A stretch of 64,000 bases of DNA from Craterostigma plantagineum (Eukaryota; Streptophyta; Magnoliopsida; Lamiales; Linderniaceae). Below the pieces are notes generated by a model. That model was not told the origin of the DNA and searched no databases. It saw only the letters and a list, made by a program, of their open reading frames with translations. Made by a program: the position numbers and the translations under genes. The stretch covers positions 18,766,001 through 18,830,000 of the forward strand of contig JAPQWV010000005.1 in assembly GCA_027422505.1 (NCBI GenBank), given 5' to 3'. Of the stretch, positions 10,995 to 21,214 are shown in pieces; positions within the stretch are counted from its first letter, which is position 1; each line of letters starts with the position of its first letter.

Positions 10995-11347
10995 TTAAGT
11001 GTTTACAAGTATTGTAAGTATCACGGTAAGAAAGTAAACAATGAGTACCAAATCGTTATTCCGAGACACATTCGTGCTCGTAATGAAGTACGGGTTCCTG
11101 GGTTCTTCAGCCAATCGAGATTTGAAAATCCAATCACCATATGTATCGAAAACCCTTTTGGTTCTGCTTTTTTTTCCTGGAGGAGCTAGAACTGGAGATT
11201 GAAAAAATGGAAATATATCAAAGAAAACATAAATAAGCTTCTTCGGCAGTCCAAATTTATTATCGATTCAAACTCACCATCGGGATCTTCCTCCTGGAGC
11301 TGTTGACGCCTTTGAGAACCCGTCATGGCCATATTTGGAGGTAGCAT
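10995..11347 (-). CDS. Small two-exon protein with C-terminal membrane segment (88 aa)
   Basis: Exon 1 (11278-11347) starts MLPPNMAMTGSQRRQQLQEE. An 86-bp intron (11192-11277, GTGAGT...CTCCAG) follows. Exon 2 (10995-11191) ends in TAA. The joined frame is 267 nt. The N-terminal half is charged and hydrophilic, with a basic patch (PPGKKSRTKR, about residues 26-35). The last ~18 residues are hydrophobic (LVLIVYFLTVILTILV), so a single membrane span with a very short tail is likely, as in tail-anchored proteins. The clean splice and the lack of any stop argue for a live gene. I do not recognise the family. The start could also be the Met at residue 6 or 8. It shares no bases with nearby repeats. 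Confidence 0.68.
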
Positions 11348-12409
11348 GTTGAACTGCGGAGAAAAAATAAATTTTCAGAGGATGATACAAGCGAGAAACG
11401 ACGCAAAGCTACGGCTTGACCTGTATTTACAACGTCACGAAACCCTAGCCCAGTAAAAAAAGCCCAATAAGAAAACGTGTACATCACGCGACACGCGTTT
11501 ACTTTTTCGTTTAATGTAATGTATCACTATTCCAACAATAACCCAAATAAGGGTGTTAATGAGTCGAGCTTCATTCATTGCCTTGGGTCGAGCTCGACCT
11601 CAAAAATGATATACTAGACAAGCATTTTAGCGCTCGATGGTAGTCAATTAGGCTCTCGGGATCGGCTGGTTAGCTCATTTACTCAACAAATCAAACTTGA
11701 GCAATCACGGCGAAGCTTTAGTAAGCATAAAATAATTAAAACTAAAAACTTGATTTTTTTGGTAAGTAAATTATATTAAAAACAATTAACAAAAAGCTGA
11801 CCAGCTCGAGCGTCAGTGCTCAACTGTCATGAACTCCACAATATCATATATGTGCACTACAATCAGAGATATCATATGCCGTATATTGCAATTTCACATT
11901 TGCAGTTCCATAAAGGTGAAATTCGTTATCAGAAGACGACATATCTTACTAGTAGGAGCGTTTTACCTGGTTATCTCTTTTTGGGGGCGATGTACTTTTC
12001 TATGCTGTTCATCAAATGGGACGCTTCAGAAGAAAGTATATCATCAAGTCGATTTTTCAGCAAAATAAAAAAACATTTGTTAGACGTAGAAAGCCGTCTA
12101 TCAATAGCATTTTATGTGTAATAACAGGTTGAAAATATGTCTACTACACTGGTGTTTGCATCCACAACACACAGCGTGTCACTGCTAAAGATTCAATATT
12201 GCCGCTAATAACATTTTGGAAGCTGATATTTCAAGTGTTTAGGCACATCAAAGTGATCAGTCACAAAAAGTCTATTACAAGGTTGCAAGAAATTTGTTGC
12301 TAGTGCGAGCCATGCATGAAAGAGCAAATTGTTGACGTAATCTTTTGTAGCGTACGTACACCATTTTCTTAAGTACGGCGACTCGATTGACATCTGCAGT
12401 TATTTCTAT
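11348..12409. other. Intergenic stretch upstream of the 88-aa gene
   Basis: Just upstream of the 88-aa gene there is 'aaaccctagcccag' and 'agcccaataag', of the kind seen in plant promoters near the TSS. Nothing else recognisable was found up to the Copia-2 LTR. Confidence 0.4.
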
Positions 12410-12649
12410 TGTTTTTGGTACAAGAATGTGAGAGAAAATCGATCGACTGCTTTGAATACTTGAACGAAATTTGATGCTCTTGCTTTCTGTTATTTTCAGT
12501 AGCTCTTACACACTCTCTTTTGATTATTCACTCACGCCCATGCCTTCAGTTTTTTTATTACTCACCCTTTTCTCTTGCTCACGGACACATGCAGCACTTT
12601 TATTTATTCGTGATTTCTTAATAGTTTTATTTTTCTTTAAATACTAATG

Positions 12650-13800
12650 ATGTCGTCATTTTATGTTAGGTTGGCCTCATTATATCAGCGATGGTGGTAC
12701 GGACAATGAAGAGTGAACCTCGATGAGTGACTGGTTTAATTGCCGATAGATGGGTTTATTTGAATTATATATTTCGTTTAGCATCTTCGAGATCAGTTAT
12801 GTTCAAGATTTATGTTTTAGTGATTTTTCTAATTTATGTATCACGTGAAACCATCATGGTTTTTGTTTCATCATTAGTTAAATGATGCGCATTTCAATTC
12901 ATCTGGAAGAAAACGATATTATCATACACTGCTTATAAAGAAACGATATTATCATACACTGATATTAGTAAGCTATAACAAGAGAAATGACAGAAAAACA
13001 TTGATTTGACACCAAACGTTATTTCTTGTGTATCCACCATTACTGTACAATGGCGCTGCAATTTCGAATTTGAGACTTATACTCAGCGTAACATGGCACA
13101 AGTGCACCATCACTTATACTCAGCACAAGTGCACCATCGCTTCCACAAGTGCACCATCGCTTCTCCATTTTTCCAATTTCCAACCAGATTATATAATGTG
13201 ATCTTTCCACCATCGCCAAAATGCGTCAACAAGATAGTCACCGGATTATTGAGAGATACAGTTCTGAACACATTATGATTTCCTCCCTTTCAAAATTCGT
13301 GAAACTAATCTGCTTTTTTCAGTGTCGAATGGAGTCACTTAATCAAATTCGAGGAAGGAGTCAGAGGACTAAACGAACTGGTGGCTGAAGAACCAATGCC
13401 CCTTATTATGCGCCGGCGAGTGTCACAGAGGTAGCAACAACGGCAACGGACGAAGGCCGCAACAACGGTGGCGGAAGGCGGCGATATCCGGCGGTAATCA
13501 TATTCTCCACGGATCAAACGAAGAAAATCTCATATTACGCCGTGGAGAATTCCTGGGTCTGCAGCAGAAGGCTCCGGCGGACGGTGGCGAGGAGGACGGC
13601 GGTTGCTGAGGTGGATGAACTTCCGAGCGTGGGCAATCAAAAAAGACGTGTGCTAGTTGCAAATTAACCCTAATTGTAATTAGTATTTAAGTCTTATTAT
13701 TTTATTTTAAGTTTAAGTTAATTATAGTAAGTGATGATGTGGCAATGCCACATATTGGTGCTCATATATGGTGCTCACCTCACCATATCATTCCTCGAGA
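12650..13800. other. Unidentified insertion in the Copia-2 3' LTR
   Basis: This ~1.15-kb piece is absent from the partner LTR. It has a tandem duplication of 'aaacgatattatcatacactg' (about 12913-12960) and three copies of 'cacaagtgcaccatc' (13096-13160). A GC-richer stretch at 13330-13640 reads for a short distance (KFEEGVRGLNELVAEEP...) and then stops. That stretch looks like a plant gene fragment, which I cannot identify. Borders are approximate and no TIR was found. Confidence 0.45.
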
Positions 13801-13856
13801 TATATATATCAATAATGCTGCTTCGTACAAGGCCGTTATATAGGCAAATAGAAATG

Positions 13857-14982
13857 GAGAGAATTACGTAAATAGTGTTATTTTGATAATCAAATTACAA
13901 AACTAGTTGAGTTTTCAAGACTATTACAAAACTATGAACTTTTCGAATTTTAACTCTCATTATTTTCATTTCCACCACAAAAATACATAAAAATACAAAT
14001 TTTCACTATTATTATCCTAAACCAACATAAAAGTTGTTAATAATTATATTTTCACCCTACCATTTTAATATAAATATATTAATTAAGAAATAAATAAAAA
14101 GAAAATTAACTAACATGTAATCTAACCTACATTCCCATATGATTAAATAAACCAATAATTTATTCTTAAAAACATGCTTTTACTATTGTATTCATCAATT
14201 AATTAAACCAACAAAAAAAAAAAATAAAAATCAAACAATCTCATAGTTACTTGGACAACGAGTGTTCTTGCTCATGGTAAACCATATCGTCCCTTTCGAG
14301 TTAATCATGCTAGTCAAACATATCATTCATTTGCGTGGTAAGTGATTAGTATACAAGATGTCACGTCACATGCAATGCAAGTATATTATTATTATATTAT
14401 TATTATTATATTATTATTATTGTTTTTGTTGTTGCCGTTCTTAATGTTAATAGGATGATATTAACATGAAATCGAATAGGATGATATTAACATGAAATAG
14501 ATCGAAAGTCTTACAAGAAAGGTTCAAGGGTAATGTTAATAGTTGTGAAACTTTATAAGAAATTAATATTTTGTTAGACAACTATTATTTGAATATTTTG
14601 ATTTGAGGATTATTATTTTGTTTTATTGTTATTTATTTATGCATTAATATAACTTTTCATATATTAAAGTCAAAGTAGTAGTAATTATAATAATACTATA
14701 GTTTAATGGAAAGTTGTTTCTTTTATTCACGTTAGAATTTATTCTATATAGGTTATTTTTTTGTAGTTAGAAAATAAATTGTGGTGAAATATATATATTA
14801 GTAATTGTTTATTAACTTATAATAATAATTGTAAAAAATTGTAATTTCAAAAAGTTTTGTGGTGTAAAATGAAAAGAATAATAGTTAAAAAGTAAAAACT
14901 TGACTAGTTTTGTAATGGTTTTAGAAACTCAACTAGTTTTGTAATTTGATTTTCAAAACAACACTATTTACGTAATTCTCTC
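13857..14982. mobile_element. Long-TIR DNA element (MULE-like, non-autonomous)
   Basis: The ends are inverted repeats starting GAGAGAATTACGTAAATAGT. Similarity continues for about 130 bp inward on each side with scattered mismatches (both include 'caaattacaaaactagttga'). The interior is AT-rich with no transposase. Long TIRs point to the Mutator-like superfamily, but I could not find the expected 9-bp duplication. It is inserted in the Copia-2 3' LTR, since the partner LTR is continuous at this place. Confidence 0.7.
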
Positions 14983-15182
14983 ACAGACAAAAGTCATGCT
15001 GCGATTGGAAGACAAAAAAGATAAGCTATGCCGCTTCTTTTTTTCAACCAAGCCGCCATTGGCCTCCTTTTCCTCGAGTTGGATTTCTTGTTTTCTTTTT
15101 TATCAAATCCAAGATTTTATCCGCTCCTTGTCTTCTTCCTAAAAAATCAGGCATTGAGGCGATTTTTAATAACTTCCACCCT

Positions 15183-15620
15183 TAAGCTCAATGCCTTTCT
15201 ATCTTTCATCCCGAGCATTCTTTTCAAAATTTCAAACGTACTTGTCGGCAACGACTTTGTAACTGCAACCTGGTCCAGACTCGCAACTTGCACCATTTTC
15301 ACTTCTCCATTTTTAAGGTGCTCCCTAATAAAATGAAATAGTATCAATATGCTTGCTTCTTTCATGATGGACCGGATTTTTCGCCAACTCCCTAATTTCG
15401 ATTGGCTAAGTTCAACTCGAGCAATAAGTTTCTCAGCCAGATTGCGTTACAAACACACCAAGATGCTGCCACGTATTCTGCTTCACAGGTTGATAGAGTC
15501 ACGATCGGTTGCTTCTTTGACAGCCACGTGAACGACATGCTTCCTAGGTAAAATACGTAGCCGCCCTTGTTCTTTGGGACAGATATTGGCGCAACATTGA
15601 ACTTGCGTTGTGTTTTCTTC
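15183..15620 (-). pseudogene. Copia-2 RNase H remnant
   Basis: Minus-strand reading gives GGYVFYLGSMSFTWLSKKQP, LSTCEAEYVAAS, then FIREHLKNGEVKMVQVA and a typical Copia pol end (ILKRMLGM). It has frame breaks between the CEAEYVAA part and FIREH. It directly adjoins the Cassandra-type element on its 5' side, where reverse transcriptase should be. Confidence 0.8.
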
Positions 15621-15721
15621 ACCTGTGGGGTTGGGCCCACCATACTCCGACTGATAGTCTGGACCCACTGTACCACCATTTAACCTTTCAGCGTGCTTCG
15701 TGCACTCGCTCACACGCACCT

Positions 15722-15790
15722 GAGAAACTTCCCAAGGGGTCACCCATCCCTAGATTGCCTCAAGTCAAGCACGGTTAACTTCGGTGTTTC
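15722..15790 (-). ncRNA. 5S rRNA-derived segment in Cassandra 3' LTR
   Basis: The minus strand reads like the central part of plant 5S rRNA (aagttaaccgtgcttgact, then gggatgggtgaccccttggg), including the region of the internal Pol III promoter. It differs from functional 5S at several places and is flanked by LTR sequence, so it is not a 5S gene. Confidence 0.75.
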
Positions 15791-16260
15791 TATAGATGGA
15801 CTCCCGAAAAAGTAGGTCAACCTTGGTGATATGAGTAGTACTATCAATTCTCTTATACGATTCTTAGCCTGACACGCCATACGTTGCCAGTCTCAGGATC
15901 CCCTCTCATTCGGGTGTCGGATCAGTCCGTTCATGTACCGCTTCGCCTAGAAGCCTGCCATGAACTGCTCCTTGTCCGTGCACCTCTCTAGCACCGGCAA
16001 TCACTCTTCGCCCTCATCGGCCCCGGGCGTCACATGCCCACCAGCTTCCGCCTGGTTCGTCCCAAACCAGCATCGTACTGCGAGAGGTTGTGCTTTGATA
16101 CTATCTACAACGTCCCGTAGCATACCGGGTGTCACTATAGCATCGGTCCCTACCGGGGCCTGTGGGGTTGGGCCCACCACACTCCGACTGATAGTCTGGA
16201 TCCATTGTACCACCATTTAACCTTTCAGCGTGCTTCGTGCACTCGCTCACACGCACCCTG

Positions 16261-16330
16261 AGAAACTTCCCAGGGGGTCACCCATCCCTAGATTGCCCCA
16301 AGTCAAGCACGCTTAACTTCGGAGTTTCTA
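16261..16330 (-). ncRNA. 5S rRNA-derived segment in Cassandra 5' LTR
   Basis: This copy is closer to genuine 5S ('aagcacgcttaacttcggag' reversed, 'cccagggggtcacccatcc' reversed). On the minus strand it precedes the primer-site-like sequence, as expected if the 5S promoter drove Pol III transcripts of the TRIM. Confidence 0.75.
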
Positions 16331-16579
16331 TAGATGGACTCCCGAAAAGGTAGGTCGATCGTGGTGATATGAGTAGTACTACCAATTCTCTTATACGATT
16401 CTTAGCCTGACACGCCCATACATTGCCAGTCTCAGGACCCCCTCTCATTTAGGTGTCGGATCGGTTCGTTCATGTACCCCTTCGCCTAGAAGCCTGCCAG
16501 GAGCCGCTCCTTGTCCGTGCACATCTCTGGCACCGGCGATCACTCCCCGCCCTCATCGGCCCCGAGCGTCACACTCGGC

Positions 16580-17545
16580 TAACTATTGCCTTTTTATTTT
16601 TTTGATCGAATAGTCGGTACACCTTCGTCTTCTCATCGTACCCAATAAACACGAGCTTTTTGCTTTAGTCGTCGAGCTTGGTTCTTCTCTGGTCGGGCAC
16701 ATGTGCATATGACATCCTTCCAAATATTTTGAAGTGCAATACTGTCGGTTTTCGGCCAGTCCATGCTTCATGTGATGTTCGATTCTTGAGTTTGTAATGT
16801 GGACATCGGTTATGAAAATATACAACACATTGTACCGCCTCGGCCCAGAACTCCTTTGGCATTTCCTTGCTTTCAGCATTGATCAAACCATGTCAAGTAT
16901 GCTTCGGTTCTTCCTTTCGGCCACACCAGTTTGTTGTGGCGAATACGGTGCAGTAAGGAACCTCCTGACGCCTTGTTCCTCGCAAAAAAGTCATAAAAGT
17001 GTCCGACATATATTCTCCACCTCTATCTGACCAGAGCGCCTTGATGTTTGAACTCGTCGCCTTCTCGATCATAGTCTTGAATTTTTTGAAACGTCTCGAG
17101 CGCTTCTGATCATTCCTTCAGAAAGTACACCCACATCTTTCTTGAGTAGTCATCGATTAAAGTGATAAAGTATCTCCTTCTGCCGAATTCTGGTGTGATC
17201 GCCCCGCATATATCTGTATGTATGAGCTCGATCGTTTTGCGCGCTCGCTGCCTGCTTCTGGAACGTGTCCTCGAATGTTTCCTGATTAAGCAACTTTCAC
17301 AAAATTTCTTTCCCCCTTCTATCACCGGCATTCCGTGGACCATGCCTCTTTTGGAGAGTTCCTTTAGGCCACCGTAGTGCAAATGTCCAAAATATGCCAC
17401 AAATGATCTTTGTCCTCCATGTCAACTTGCAAACATTTTTCTTGATTGCCTTCAGGTTGAGGTTTGGTGCTCGACATCGTCCTCTCCAATTTTGGTTGAT
17501 CGTTTGTCCTTCTTTTTTGTTATTGTAACCTCGACCTACTCGCAT
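16580..17545 (-). pseudogene. Copia-2 integrase region remnant
   Basis: Minus-strand reading gives FGHLHYGGLKELSKRGMVHG, CESCLIRKHSR (HHCC zinc-binding end), then HTDICGAITPEFG and ITLIDDYSRKMWVYFLKE of the integrase core. Further on come AESKEMPKEFWAEAVQ, RTSHEAWTGRKPTVLHFKIF and KLVFIGYDEKTK. Several frameshifts separate these pieces. The reading stops at the Cassandra border near 16574. Protease and zinc knuckle upstream are not recognisable. Confidence 0.82.
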
Positions 17546-17599
17546 TTTGGCTGAAACCTCGTCCTCGTTGGCTATGTCTCTTCCTCAACTGTGGTGCGT

Positions 17600-18150
17600 A
17601 TAAAACGCCTTGTTTTCTTTAAATGATAATTTTGTCTGTAGGGCCTCGTCGAGAGACTCTTGCCTTTTCTTTTTCTTCCGTTGCTAAGCCGGAGTGTTCA
17701 TCGACAGTCATTTTTTCAAGGTCTTTGGATTCTTCAATTGCACACACCACGTTCTCGTACTCATTCGTCAGGGAGCGGAGAATTTTCTCAACGACTCGAG
17801 CACCCGTTAGAACCTCTTCATTTCTCTTTAACTGGTTGGCGATGGTTTGCACTGTGTTTATATATTCGGACACACCTTCCCCCCTCCTTCATTTTCGTCA
17901 TTTCGAACTCGCCACGAAGAGTCTGCAACCGTACGTGCTTTACTCGGTCGGCACCTTTGCACGCTTTCTCCAGCGTATCCCATGCTTCCTTCGAATTTTT
18001 CACATCGGCTATCTTTTCGAGACCGGGATCGTCTAATTCTTGGTGTAGGAAGGTGAGCGCGGTCTGGTCTAGTTTTCGAGACTCGTTCAATGCCTTAAGT
18101 TGGGCCGCCGTGTAATCGTCCATTGTTTTCGATTCGGTGTACCGTGTCAT
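17600..18150 (-). pseudogene. Copia-2 gag remnant
   Basis: From 18150 leftward the reading (MTRYTESKTMDDYTAAQLKA, DPGLEKIADVKNSKEAWDTL, LQTLRGEFEMTKMKEGG) is a typical Copia gag (UBN2-like) with SKEAWDTLE. A frameshift near 17870 moves it to MSEYINTVQTIANQLKRNEE and KILRSLTNEYENVVCAIEES. Confidence 0.85.
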
Positions 18151-18806
18151 GAACCCCGTTTTGGATGGGTTCGATAAGCAGAATGTGGGTTATGTTGCAG
18201 ATGAAGTTGTAGATGAAGTTAGAAATGTTTCGATGAGATGCTGTCTGAAGAGAACTATGAAGAGGGAAAATGGGCTAAAAAATATTTGGTATGGTCTGGG
18301 CCGCAAAGGAGTGGGCTAAGTCGTTGGGAATATCAGATGAGCCAAACGAATGGGCCACATCTTTATTTCGAGTTTATATGGGATTATATGTTAAAGCCCA
18401 AATATCTAAAATACTATTAAAGGCATTGTACGATGGATTATGGAGATTAAGGAAGAGTTAAACCTAATTGCCATCTATTATCTTCTTCAACAATCACGTC
18501 TCTTCTTCTTCTTCGATCTAACTCACCTTCAATTGCATCTCATGTTCTTCTTATTCAATCTATATATTCTCACTTCTATCTATCAGAGTTATTCGATCAA
18601 TACTGAAGGAGTTTCATCGTAATCAATATATAATATTAATCATACTAAGTTCCTATAGCAGACGACAACCAAGCAGGGATATTACATACCGTTTCTAAAC
18701 AGCATCCCATACGCCTTGCGACGCCGAGTAGTACTTTCATTCAAATACTCCAATTATCATAGTTGAATTTTGTGAGGTGCGGGATGGGCATGCTACCGAA
18801 CGACAA
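18151..18806 (-). other. Copia-2 leader region
   Basis: This is non-coding between primer site and gag. It contains a pyrimidine-rich stretch on the plus strand (18480-18560, 'tcttcttcttcttcgatct') that could belong to another small insertion. No clear borders are visible. Confidence 0.4.
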
Positions 18807-18819
18807 GGCTCTGATACCA
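18807..18819 (-). other. tRNA-iMet primer binding site of Copia-2
   Basis: The minus strand reads TGGTATCAGAGCC, the standard complement of the 3' end of plant initiator tRNA-Met, six bases inside the 5' LTR. It fixes the orientation of the element. Confidence 0.9.
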
Positions 18820-18825
18820 ATTTAT

Positions 18826-19295
18826 TGTTTTTGGTACAAGAATGTGAGAGTCGATCGGCTGCTTTCGAAATTTGATGCTCTTGCTCTCTGTTATTTTCAG
18901 TAGCTCTTAACACTCTATTTTGATTACTCACGCAAATGGCTTCAGTTTTTTTTTTTTTACTCAGCTCTTTTCCCTTGCTCACGGACACATGCATCACTTT
19001 TGTTTTCTTATTCTCCTCTCTCTCTCTCTTTTTTTTTTTTTTTATATATATTTATCTATAATGCTCGTTCGTACAAGGTCTTTATATAGGCAAATAGAAA
19101 TGCAATCAGACAACAGTCATGATGTGCTTGGAAGACAAAAAAGATAAGCTACGTACGCAGTCTTTTTTTTTTTTCCAAGCCGCCATGCGCCTCTTTAGTT
19201 CCTCAAGTTGGATTTCGTTTTCTTTATCAAGATTTTATACGCTCCTCGTCTTCTTCCAAAAAATCAGGCATTGAGGTTATTTTAAATAATTTCCG
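18826..19295 (-). repeat. Copia-2 5' LTR
   Basis: It matches the three pieces of the 3' LTR and is itself uninterrupted. It contains a CT-microsatellite and T-run near 19015-19043. Confidence 0.82.
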
Positions 19296-19359
19296 CTGAA
19301 ACTGCAATTATGCCTTGGGGGTTAATTGTGCTACTGATTTGGAAAAAAAAATGGTGATT

Positions 19360-19429
19360 GTTTGTTGACACGCAATATACCTTCATTTAAGTTCGTTTGT
19401 TGACACGCAATATACCTTCATTTAAGTTC
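19360..19429. repeat. 35-bp perfect tandem duplication
   Basis: Two exact copies of a 35-bp unit starting 'gtttgttgacacgcaatata' lie at 19360-19394 and 19395-19429. Confidence 0.9.
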
Positions 19430-19439
19430 AAGCATTATT

Positions 19440-20060
19440 TTATGCCTTTTTAGTCACTTGGTAAAGATCTTCCTACTGAAACAAATGCATTAATATCGAT
19501 ACATTTTAATAGTGAACCGGTTTCAATCTTATTATGGTACGTCCGTTTGTTTGTCATACCTTAACAATAGAAGTCATTATTGTCGATCCGAAATAATAGT
19601 ATGTACGTAAGAAAGGTTACATGAATAAAATATGTGCTTCATTCGATTATTAGTAATTCTCTCCCAACCCTTGATTTTCTATTCTAAATGAAGGGAAGGA
19701 TTTGTGGTTTTCTTTTTTAACAAATTTACAAGAAAATAGCACGGCATGCTTGTTCCTATTCTCTTTCGATTGACCCGAGCAGTGTACTACTATATAACAC
19801 CACTTCGACAAATACAAACAACAATAACGTCTTTCTCAATTATATGAAACTCGAGTTCCAAGTCAATACTGCGAGGAAAAGGATGTGTGCAACTAAACTG
19901 AAGAAGCTTGTGAGATGATTAAACGCAGTTGAATGGAAGTATATCAAAAAAAGAGTTGGAGGTGAGTCAAGGTCTAGTATATAATTTTCGAGCTCGAAAT
20001 CGAGCGTAGAAAACTATACGAGCGCGACTTTTTAACACCCATAACATCCATAGTTGAGTT
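19440..20060 (+). repeat. Module A with its upstream part, copy 4 (uninterrupted)
   Basis: This is the most complete copy. It includes the segment matching 3588-3811, the Copia-1 empty site, the TATA-like 'gtactactatataacaccac' and the 'gcgaggaaaaggatgtgtgc' block. It leads to the Argonaute fragment at 20280-20900. Possible promoter function is inferred only from the TATA-like block and its recurring position. Confidence 0.65.
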
Positions 20061-20279
20061 ATTATTTGAATAGTTTATGGGGTTTCAATACATTATTTTA
20101 AAAAAATTAAACACGTGTCGCGCGGTTTATACGCTTTCTTATTGAGATTTTATATCTTATTGAGTTTGGGTTTCACTACGTCTTATATATATCGCTCTAG
20201 TCGCAATTTTACATATTTTTCTTGCTTCGATCATCCTCTGAAAATTTATTCTTATCTGCATTTTTACTATAACTCTTAA

Positions 20280-20900
20280 CATGGCAGTCACCCCTTCGAG
20301 TTGTACTACACAACAGTAGAGCATGTTGGATATATTGATCAGCATGAGAAAGGACAATAACAACCTGACTATAGAGGAGAACGATGCAATTCGTTCAGAA
20401 GTGAGTCTAGATGCGTGGATAGATGCAACAATTGAAGGAACCAACATCTCGGATGAAATTTCTCGGCAGATAACCTCCAGGCCTTGATTTACGACCTGTG
20501 CTATACGTAAGCTTCTAGAATCTTCTGCATCATCATCATAAACTCCACTTTGACTTTTATGTTTATTGGTTCGCTTTCTCTCCACAGATATGCAAGATGC
20601 ACACGGTCTGTTTCCATAGGTACGCTCTTATTTAAACACAAAATGTTCTTATGTTTTTTAGGATATCACAAAACATTTGGAAATATCTTACTATTATCAT
20701 ACTGTGGATTTACGTGCTTCAATTATTTTTCCGTAGTTCCACCAGCTTATTACGCCCGTCTTGCTGCTTTTCGTGCTCGATTCTACATGGGGTTGAGGCC
20801 TTTGCCTCGGGTTCATAGGAGCGTAGAAGAAGGTTATGTTCTACTGCTGAGGAGGTTGCCAAACGAGCTTTGTTTGAGTTATTATGCTTGCGTAACAATT
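20280..20900 (+). pseudogene. Argonaute C-terminal (PIWI) gene fragment, copy 2
   Basis: Exon-like blocks follow an AGO1-clade PIWI end. A donor 'gtaagc' follows the SY-T reading near 20508. After 'ccacag' comes YARCTRSVSI (20588-20620), then 'gtacgc'. After 'ttccgtag' comes VPPAYYARLAAFRARFYM (about 20737-20791), then GLRPLPRVHRSVEEG, comparable with the VRPLPALKENV tail of AGO1 proteins. Both acceptors and the intron phase (G|TT) are kept. Downstream residues do not end in the usual Argonaute C-terminus, and the N-terminal nine-tenths is absent. It is better preserved than the copy at 2 kb. Confidence 0.78.
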
Positions 20901-20934
20901 TAACTACGGGCGTTAACGGGTCTATTGATCAAAA

Positions 20935-21214
20935 CTAGAAGGAAAATGATCTCATAGAGAAGAGGAAGGTGCAATTCATTCGAAAGTGAGTCTAAATGCG
21001 TTGTTAGGCGCAACAATAGAAGGAACGAGGCATTAGGTATGGAAACAGCCTTTTAAGGTATGCAACAACAGGTTGTGTTGCATATCTAACGCCTCGGTTC
21101 ATTATATTGTTGCACTTATCCACGCATTGAGACTCACCTCCGAGTGAATTGCATTGTTCGCCTCTATAATCAGATCATTATCCTTCCTATCCTGATCAAT
21201 AGACCCAACAAGTT
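20935..21214. repeat. Long inverted repeat (hairpin) next to the Argonaute fragment
   Basis: Arms of about 125 bp start 'gggtctattgatca' at 20939 and end with its complement at about 21212, with a loop of a few tens of bases. Matching blocks include 'tgcaattca.tcg.a.gtgag' and 'gcaacaata'. Most arm positions pair, with mismatches typical of a foldback. The arms are homologous to 2030-2140 and 20325-20440, the unrecognised exon upstream of the Argonaute blocks. A transcript would fold into a long stem. Confidence 0.82.

Larger units (their letters stand above)
12410..15178 (-). repeat. Copia-2 3' LTR, interrupted twice
   Basis: The segments about 12410-12650, 13800-13856 and 14983-15178 together match the 5' LTR at 18826-19295. 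Intervening sequences are later insertions (12650-13800 and 13857-14982). Confidence 0.8.
15624..16573 (-). mobile_element. Cassandra-type TRIM with 5S rRNA-derived LTRs
   Basis: Two direct repeats (15624-16034 and 16161-16573) share TG...CA ends (plus TGTGGGGTTGGGCCCACCA ... GTCACA). Each contains a reverse-oriented 5S-rRNA-like block ('ggtcacccatccctagattg', 'aagcacgcttaacttcgga'). On the minus strand, 'gatagtatcaaagc' (16092-16105) resembles the tRNA-Met primer site. Minus 'gaagctggtgggca' precedes the second LTR as a polypurine-like tract. The non-coding internal domain is only ~125 bp. This is the layout of Cassandra TRIMs, whose LTRs carry a 5S-type Pol III promoter. If the primer site is right, the 5' LTR extends to ~16106 and the 3' LTR lacks about 55 bp. 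Confidence 0.85.
12410..19295 (-). mobile_element. Copia-2: old Ty1/Copia element with nested insertions
   Basis: Coding is on the minus strand. The 5' LTR is 18826-19295 and the 3' LTR 12410-15178, both starting (plus) TGTTTTTGGTACAAGAATGTG. Directly inside the 5' LTR is a primer site, minus TGGTATCAGAGCC (18807-18819), a perfect match to the 3' end of initiator tRNA-Met. A polypurine tract (minus AAGGG, 15179-15183) precedes the 3' LTR. The RT domain is missing and a Cassandra-type TRIM sits at the gap. The 3' LTR is enlarged by an unexplained insertion and a long-TIR element. No TSD is visible, fitting an old, rearranged copy. Confidence 0.85.

Noticed and set aside
15722..16330. Two functional 5S rRNA genes
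   Set aside because: Only the central part of 5S is present, with substitutions, in two direct repeats with LTR ends and primer-like sites. The Cassandra-type TRIM explains it.
17623..18115. Plus-strand ORFs of 137 and 151 aa
   Set aside because: They are antisense shadows of the Copia-2 gag, whose minus-strand reading has clear gag motifs.
20157..20585. 142-aa minus-strand ORF
   Set aside because: It runs antisense through the Argonaute-like exons and their introns and matches no family. It is a shadow frame.
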